Assembly (NCBI GenBank): GCA_964425915.1
Contig: CAYROO010000007.1
Location: 62,001-126,000 of the forward strand
Direction: 5' to 3'
Source: Polycyclovorans sp964425915
Lineage (GTDB): Bacteria; Pseudomonadota; Gammaproteobacteria; Nevskiales; Nevskiaceae
Length of the DNA: 64,000 nt
Below are positions 60,652-64,000 of this stretch, piece by piece. The notes beneath the pieces are model-generated. The model worked only from the letters and a program-made list of their open reading frames with translations. It was not told where the DNA came from and did not search any database. Numbering within the stretch: position 1 is the stretch's first letter; every line of letters begins with the position of its first letter. Position numbers and translations under genes: made by a program.

Positions 60652-61209
60652 TCAGGGCAGCGCCTGCGCCATACGGAACTTGATCATGACCTCATCATCA
60701 ACCACCCCGGACCAACCGGGATCTCCAATTGCGAACGCAGTGCGGTCGAGCGGAAGTTCGCCGTGGAAGATGCGGTGCCCGTCGTCAACCTCGATATGGA
60801 TCGAGGCAGACAGGGGCTGCGTCTTGCCCTTGAGCTGCAACTCGCCCTCGGCGCGGTAGCGCCCGTCCGCGACGGCCGTCAGCCCCTCGGCGACGAACAC
60901 CGCCTCGGGGTAGGTGTCGCTGTCGAACCATTCCGCCTTGCGCACCTCAGCGTTGTAGTCCGGCAGCCCCAGGTCGAAGCTGGCGGTACGCACCCGCAAC
61001 TCGGCACGACCCTCGGCCGGTTGCGCCGGGTCAAAGCTGATCTCGCCGTCAAAGTCGGTGAAGCGGCCCTCGACCGCCACGCCCATCTGCTTGAACACCG
61101 CCACCAGCGTGCTGCGCTCGGTGACCACGGGGCCGCTGCTGGCATGCAGGGTAAGCGTCACAAGCAAGGCAGCGAATGCGACCAGCCGCGAAGGGGCGAA
61201 CAGCGTCAT
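60652..61209 (-). CDS. periplasmic YceI-family protein (second copy)
   Basis: 185 aa from ATG at 61209. Signal RLVAFAALLVTLTLHA and a diverged YceI barrel: STLVAVFKQMGVAVEGRFTD, FDPAQPAEGRAELRVRTASF, GELQLKGKTQPLSASI. Overlaps the cytochrome b561 gene by four bases (ATGA). Only loosely similar to its neighbour, so an old duplication. Confidence 0.88.
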   Translation of the reverse strand: MTLFAPSRLVAFAALLVTLTLHASSGPVVTERSTLVAVFKQMGVAVEGRFTDFDGEISFDPAQPAEGRAELRVRTASFDLGLPDYNAEVRKAEWFDSDTYPEAVFVAEGLTAVADGRYRAEGELQLKGKTQPLSASIHIEVDDGHRIFHGELPLDRTAFAIGDPGWSGVVDDEVMIKFRMAQALP

Positions 61210-61766
61210 GGGGACACCTCCAGGGAGCGACGGCGGCCGGGCCACATCCGCCACAGCAGACCGTCATGATCAATGAAATGATGTTTGAGCGCAGCGCCGA
61301 TATGAGCCAGCACCAGCACTGCCAAACCATTGTTGAGACTGATATGCACCGTCTTCAGCACCGCCGCCAGCTCGGCGTCACGGCCCAGCAGATCCGGCAG
61401 CGGCCAGCGACCAAAGTAAACGGTCTGAAAGCCAGAGGCGGAGGAATACAGCCAGCCACTGAGGGGAATCGCCAGCATCAGCAGATACAGCAGCAGGTGG
61501 GTGCCTGCCGCGACCCGACGCTGCCATGCCGGTGTGGTAGCCGGCAGTGCAGGCGGCGGATTCAGCATCCGCCAGGCTACCCGCAGCACCACCATCGCGA
61601 ACACCGTCACGCCCAGCCATTTGTGCCAGCTGAACAACTTCAGCTTGGTGGGCGACATCGCGAGATCGGTCATGTACTGTCCGACGCCGAAGCCGATGAA
61701 GATCATCAGCGCAAGCAGCCAGTGCAGACCGATGGCGACGACGGTGTAGCGGCCAGTTGGGTTCAT
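61206..61766 (-). CDS. cytochrome b561 family protein
   Basis: 186-aa four-helix di-heme membrane protein: GLHWLLALMIFIGFGVG, LFSWHKWLGVTVFAMVVLRV, THLLLYLLMLAIPLSGWLYS and HISLNNGLAVLVLAHIGAALKHH, with heme His. In this operon it likely moves electrons between quinone and periplasm for YceI ligands; inference. Confidence 0.9.
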   Translation of the reverse strand: MNPTGRYTVVAIGLHWLLALMIFIGFGVGQYMTDLAMSPTKLKLFSWHKWLGVTVFAMVVLRVAWRMLNPPPALPATTPAWQRRVAAGTHLLLYLLMLAIPLSGWLYSSASGFQTVYFGRWPLPDLLGRDAELAAVLKTVHISLNNGLAVLVLAHIGAALKHHFIDHDGLLWRMWPGRRRSLEVSP

Positions 61767-61797
61767 GGATCAGCGTCGGTGAAAACCGTCAGACCGC

Positions 61798-61826
61798 AGC
61801 CTACGGCCCATCGTTCATTCAAACAA
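61798..61826 (-). promoter_or_regulatory. candidate cytochrome b561 promoter
   Basis: TTGTTT (61821-61826), 17 bases, TAGGCT (61798-61803), 32 bases before the ATG of the cytochrome b561 gene. Moderate match. Confidence 0.4.
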
Positions 61827-61863
61827 CCGAAACGTTTTCACGCCTTTATTCAGTTTTTTTGAC

Positions 61864-62475
61864 ATGACCACCCCGCCACCGCACCCGCTTCGCCACCTTG
61901 CGCTGCATGGTCCCGCCATCCGCCCCTGGGTCGATGCACTGGCAGCCCTTCGTCTGCAGGTGTTTCGTGAATGGCCCTACTGCTACGACGGCAGCCTGGC
62001 CTACGAACGCGACTACCTGCGCTGCTATGTGGAGAGCCCCCGCGCGGTGGTCGCGCTGGTGCTGGATCAGGAGACGCCGGTCGCGGCGACCACTGGCCTG
62101 CCTTTGGCGGAAGCCCATAGCGAAATGCAGACGCCATTCCTCAGCGCCGGTCTCGACCCTGCTGATTGGTTCTATTGCGGCGAATCCGTGGTGCTCCCTG
62201 CCTTGCGCGGACTGGGGCTGGGCGGGCAGTTCTTCGACCTTCGCGAACAGCAGGCGCGATCACTGGGGCTACGCCGCATCACCTTCTGCGCAGTGGAACG
62301 CGCGCCCGATGACCCTCGAAGGCCGTCTCGCTACCGCGGCAACCTGGGGCTATGGACGCGCCGGGGCTATCAGCGACAGCCCCAGCTGCAGTGCCAATAC
62401 GCCTGGCGCGATCTTGGCGCGTCCGAGGACAGCGAAAAGACCTTGACCTTCTGGACCCGCGAACTGGGGCCCTAG
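61864..62475 (+). CDS. GNAT family acetyltransferase
   Basis: 203 aa. Acetyl-CoA motif A appears as SVVLPALRGLGLGGQFF, with DLREQQARSLGLRRITFCAVE downstream and WTRRGYQRQPQLQCQYAW near the end. Substrate unknown. No clear ribosome-binding site, in keeping with a short leader. Ends 8 bases before the lysC stop, convergent. Confidence 0.82.
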   Translation: MTTPPPHPLRHLALHGPAIRPWVDALAALRLQVFREWPYCYDGSLAYERDYLRCYVESPRAVVALVLDQETPVAATTGLPLAEAHSEMQTPFLSAGLDPADWFYCGESVVLPALRGLGLGGQFFDLREQQARSLGLRRITFCAVERAPDDPRRPSRYRGNLGLWTRRGYQRQPQLQCQYAWRDLGASEDSEKTLTFWTRELGP

Positions 62476-62483
62476 GGCCGGAC

Positions 62484-63707
62484 TCAGGCGGGCGCCTGTT
62501 CCAAGCCGAAAGCCTTGTGCAGGGTGCGCACCGCCAGTTCCAGGTACATCTCTTCGATCACCACCGAAATCTTGATCTCGGAGGTTGAGATCATGCGGAT
62601 ATTGATGCCCGCGGCCGCCAGCGCCTTGAACATCTGACTGGCGATGCCGGCATGGCTGCGCATCCCCACCCCCACCACCGACACCTTGGCGATCTCGGTG
62701 GAGCCGCTGACGCCCTTGGCGCCCAGCTCGGCGCTGACCGCGCGCATGACGTCGGTGGCGCGCTCGAAGTCGTTCTTGTGCACGGTGAAGGTGAAGTCGG
62801 TGCTGCCATCAGCCGCGACGTTCTGCACAATCATGTCCACTTCGATGTTGGCGTCACCCACTGGCCCCAGCAGGGCTGCAGCGATCCCCGGCCGATCCGG
62901 CACGCCGGTCACGGTGAGCTGGGCTTCGTCCCGGTTGAAGGCGATTCCGGAGATCAGGGGGTCTTCCACTTTTGAATCCTCTAGCGTAATCAGCGTGCCC
63001 GGGCCGTCCTTGAACGTGGACAACACCCGCAGCGGTACCTTGTATTTGCCGGCAAACTCAACCGAACGGATCTGCAACACCTTGGAGCCAAGGCTGGCCA
63101 TCTCCAGCATCTCCTCAAAGGTGATGCGGTCGAGACGGCGGGCCTTGGGCTCAACCCGCGGGTCGGTGGTGTAGACCCCGTCGACGTCGGTGTAGATCTG
63201 GCATTCATCAGCCGTCAGCGCGGCAGCCAGCGCCACACCCGTGGTGTCCGAGCCGCCGCGCCCCAGCGTCGCCACGGCGCCTTCATCGGTGATGCCCTGG
63301 AAGCCAGCCACCACCGGCACCACACCCGATGCGCAGTCGGCACGCAGCCGCTCAGCGTCAATCCGCTGGATGCGCGCCTTCATATGGGCCCCGTCGGTAT
63401 GGATCGGTACCTGCCAGCCGGTGTAAGACCGCGCCTTGACGCCCAACTTGCCGAGGGCCAGCGACAACAGGCCGATGGTGACCTGCTCGCCGGTGGCGGC
63501 GATCTGGTCGAACTCGCGCTGGCTGCCGCGAGGGTTGACCGAGCGGGCCAGGGTCAGCAAACGATCGGTCTCGCCGCTCATGGCCGACACCACGACCACC
63601 ACCTGATCGCCGCGCTGGACAAAGCCGGCCACCTTGGCCGCGACCTGCTCGATGCGCTCCACCGAGCCCATGGAGGTGCCACCGTACTTCTGAACAATCA
63701 ATGCCAT
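62484..63707 (-). CDS. lysC: aspartate kinase
   Basis: 407 aa. ALIVQKYGGTSMG (catalytic Lys/phosphate loop), FQGITDEGAVATLGRGGSDTT, TDVDGVYTTDPR, and two C-terminal ACT domains, typical of lysine/threonine-inhibited enzymes. Phosphorylates aspartate at the head of Lys/Thr/Met synthesis. Its ATG directly abuts the alaS stop. Confidence 0.97.
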   Translation of the reverse strand: MALIVQKYGGTSMGSVERIEQVAAKVAGFVQRGDQVVVVVSAMSGETDRLLTLARSVNPRGSQREFDQIAATGEQVTIGLLSLALGKLGVKARSYTGWQVPIHTDGAHMKARIQRIDAERLRADCASGVVPVVAGFQGITDEGAVATLGRGGSDTTGVALAAALTADECQIYTDVDGVYTTDPRVEPKARRLDRITFEEMLEMASLGSKVLQIRSVEFAGKYKVPLRVLSTFKDGPGTLITLEDSKVEDPLISGIAFNRDEAQLTVTGVPDRPGIAAALLGPVGDANIEVDMIVQNVAADGSTDFTFTVHKNDFERATDVMRAVSAELGAKGVSGSTEIAKVSVVGVGMRSHAGIASQMFKALAAAGINIRMISTSEIKISVVIEEMYLELAVRTLHKAFGLEQAPA

Positions 63708-64000
63708 TTAAAGAACGCCTTCCACATAGGCAAACACCGATTCCAGCGCCGTTGGCAGGGCCACAACATCGGTCCCGCCAGCCTGCGCCATATCCGGGCG
63801 ACCACCGCCCTTGCCACCCACCTGCGCCGCCACGTGCTTGATCAGGTCGCCGGCACGAACCCGGCCGGTGAGATCCTGGGTCACGCCTGCGATCAGGCTC
63901 ACCTTGTCACCGTCGGCCGCGCCGAGCACGACGATGCCACTGCCCAGCTTGTTCTTCAGCTGGTCCTGCAGGTCGCGCAGATCGTTGCCGGCAACGCCAT
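63708..64000 (-). CDS. alaS: alanyl-tRNA synthetase, C-terminal end
   Basis: Only the last 96 residues are in the window, open through the right edge. LRDLQDQLKNKLGSGIVVLGAADGDKVSLIAGV and KHVAAQVGGKGGGRPDMAQAGG are the AlaS C-Ala/DHHA1 region. Followed immediately by lysC. Confidence 0.95.
   Translation of the reverse strand, partial: GVAGNDLRDLQDQLKNKLGSGIVVLGAADGDKVSLIAGVTQDLTGRVRAGDLIKHVAAQVGGKGGGRPDMAQAGGTDVVALPTALESVFAYVEGVL

Noticed and set aside
1..64000. CRISPR arrays, insertion sequences, prophage or integrated elements
   Set aside because: No regular repeats, transposase, integrase or phage-type proteins and no shift in base use were seen.

Overview
The window is a gene-dense, high-GC (mid-60s percent by eye) stretch of a gammaproteobacterial chromosome. 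Evidence for this is the order proC-yggT-metX-metW, the blocks gatCAB / mreBCD-mrdA-rodA-mltB-rlpA and infC-rpmI-rplT-pheST-ihfA-merR, csrA beside tRNA-Ser(GCU)/tRNA-Arg(ACG), and alaS-lysC. Several pseudomonad- or Xanthomonas-type arrangements are present but broken at block edges. A marine or halotolerant member of the Nevskiales/Salinisphaerales/Chromatiales side of the class would fit, because there is an N-acetylglutaminylglutamine amide (NAGGN) osmolyte cluster, a bacterial acyl-CoA-binding protein and many lipid enzymes. The genus cannot be fixed from sequence reading alone. No prophage, insertion sequence or CRISPR array was seen.

Layout. 1-3.2 kb: proC (3' part), yggT, metX, metW, DUF4426. 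3.2-8.6 kb: a membrane-anchored SMP-30-like protein, an acyl-CoA synthetase with a lipoprotein gene, and a PF10118 metal-dependent hydrolase divergent from a FabR-like TetR regulator across a long inverted repeat. 8.6-12.3 kb: a four-gene lipid operon (DUF1295, CFA-type methyltransferase, NAPE-PLD-like metallo-beta-lactamase-fold lipoprotein, secreted unknown). 12.4-14.1 kb: a hotdog thioesterase, a SET-domain protein and hslO. 14.1-17.3 kb: gatCAB. 17.4-25.1 kb: the elongasome operon. 25.1-28.6 kb: a photolyase-like protein lacking the usual N-terminal domain, an ABC1 kinase and a renalase-like oxidoreductase. 28.6-29.2 kb: three tRNAs and csrA.

29.4-33.7 kb: acyl-CoA metabolism (racemase/CoA-transferase, acyl-CoA dehydrogenase, alcohol dehydrogenase, thioesterase, ACBP). 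33.7-37.1 kb: BamA-like protein, folA, thyA, lgt. 37.1-39.3 kb: rRNA methyltransferase and PfkB kinase. 39.3-44.4 kb: glycine-cleavage operon gcvT-gcvH-gcvPA-tpx-gcvPB behind a tandem glycine riboswitch, with a thiol peroxidase inserted between the two halves of glycine decarboxylase. 44.4-49.7 kb: MarR-asnO-ngg-M42 peptidase, the NAGGN osmolyte cluster. 49.8-53.1 kb: ettA, alpha/beta hydrolase, DUF815 ATPase. 53.1-58.7 kb: tRNA-Pro, merR, ihfA, pheT, pheS, rplT, rpmI and infC, the last apparently starting with AUC. 58.8-61.8 kb: cNMP-EAL protein and a cytochrome b561 / double YceI operon. 61.9-64 kb: GNAT protein, lysC and the 3' end of alaS.

The most informative regulatory DNA is the tandem glycine riboswitch, the operator between the TetR and PF10118 genes, paired inverted operators at the MarR/NAGGN promoter, an intrinsic terminator in front of pheS, and well-formed sigma70-type promoters at the tRNA, infC, ettA and MarR genes. 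The most unusual protein-level features are the truncated and extended photolyase-like protein with its flavin/kinase neighbours, the lipid operon with a NAPE-PLD-like enzyme, and tpx inside the gcv operon.
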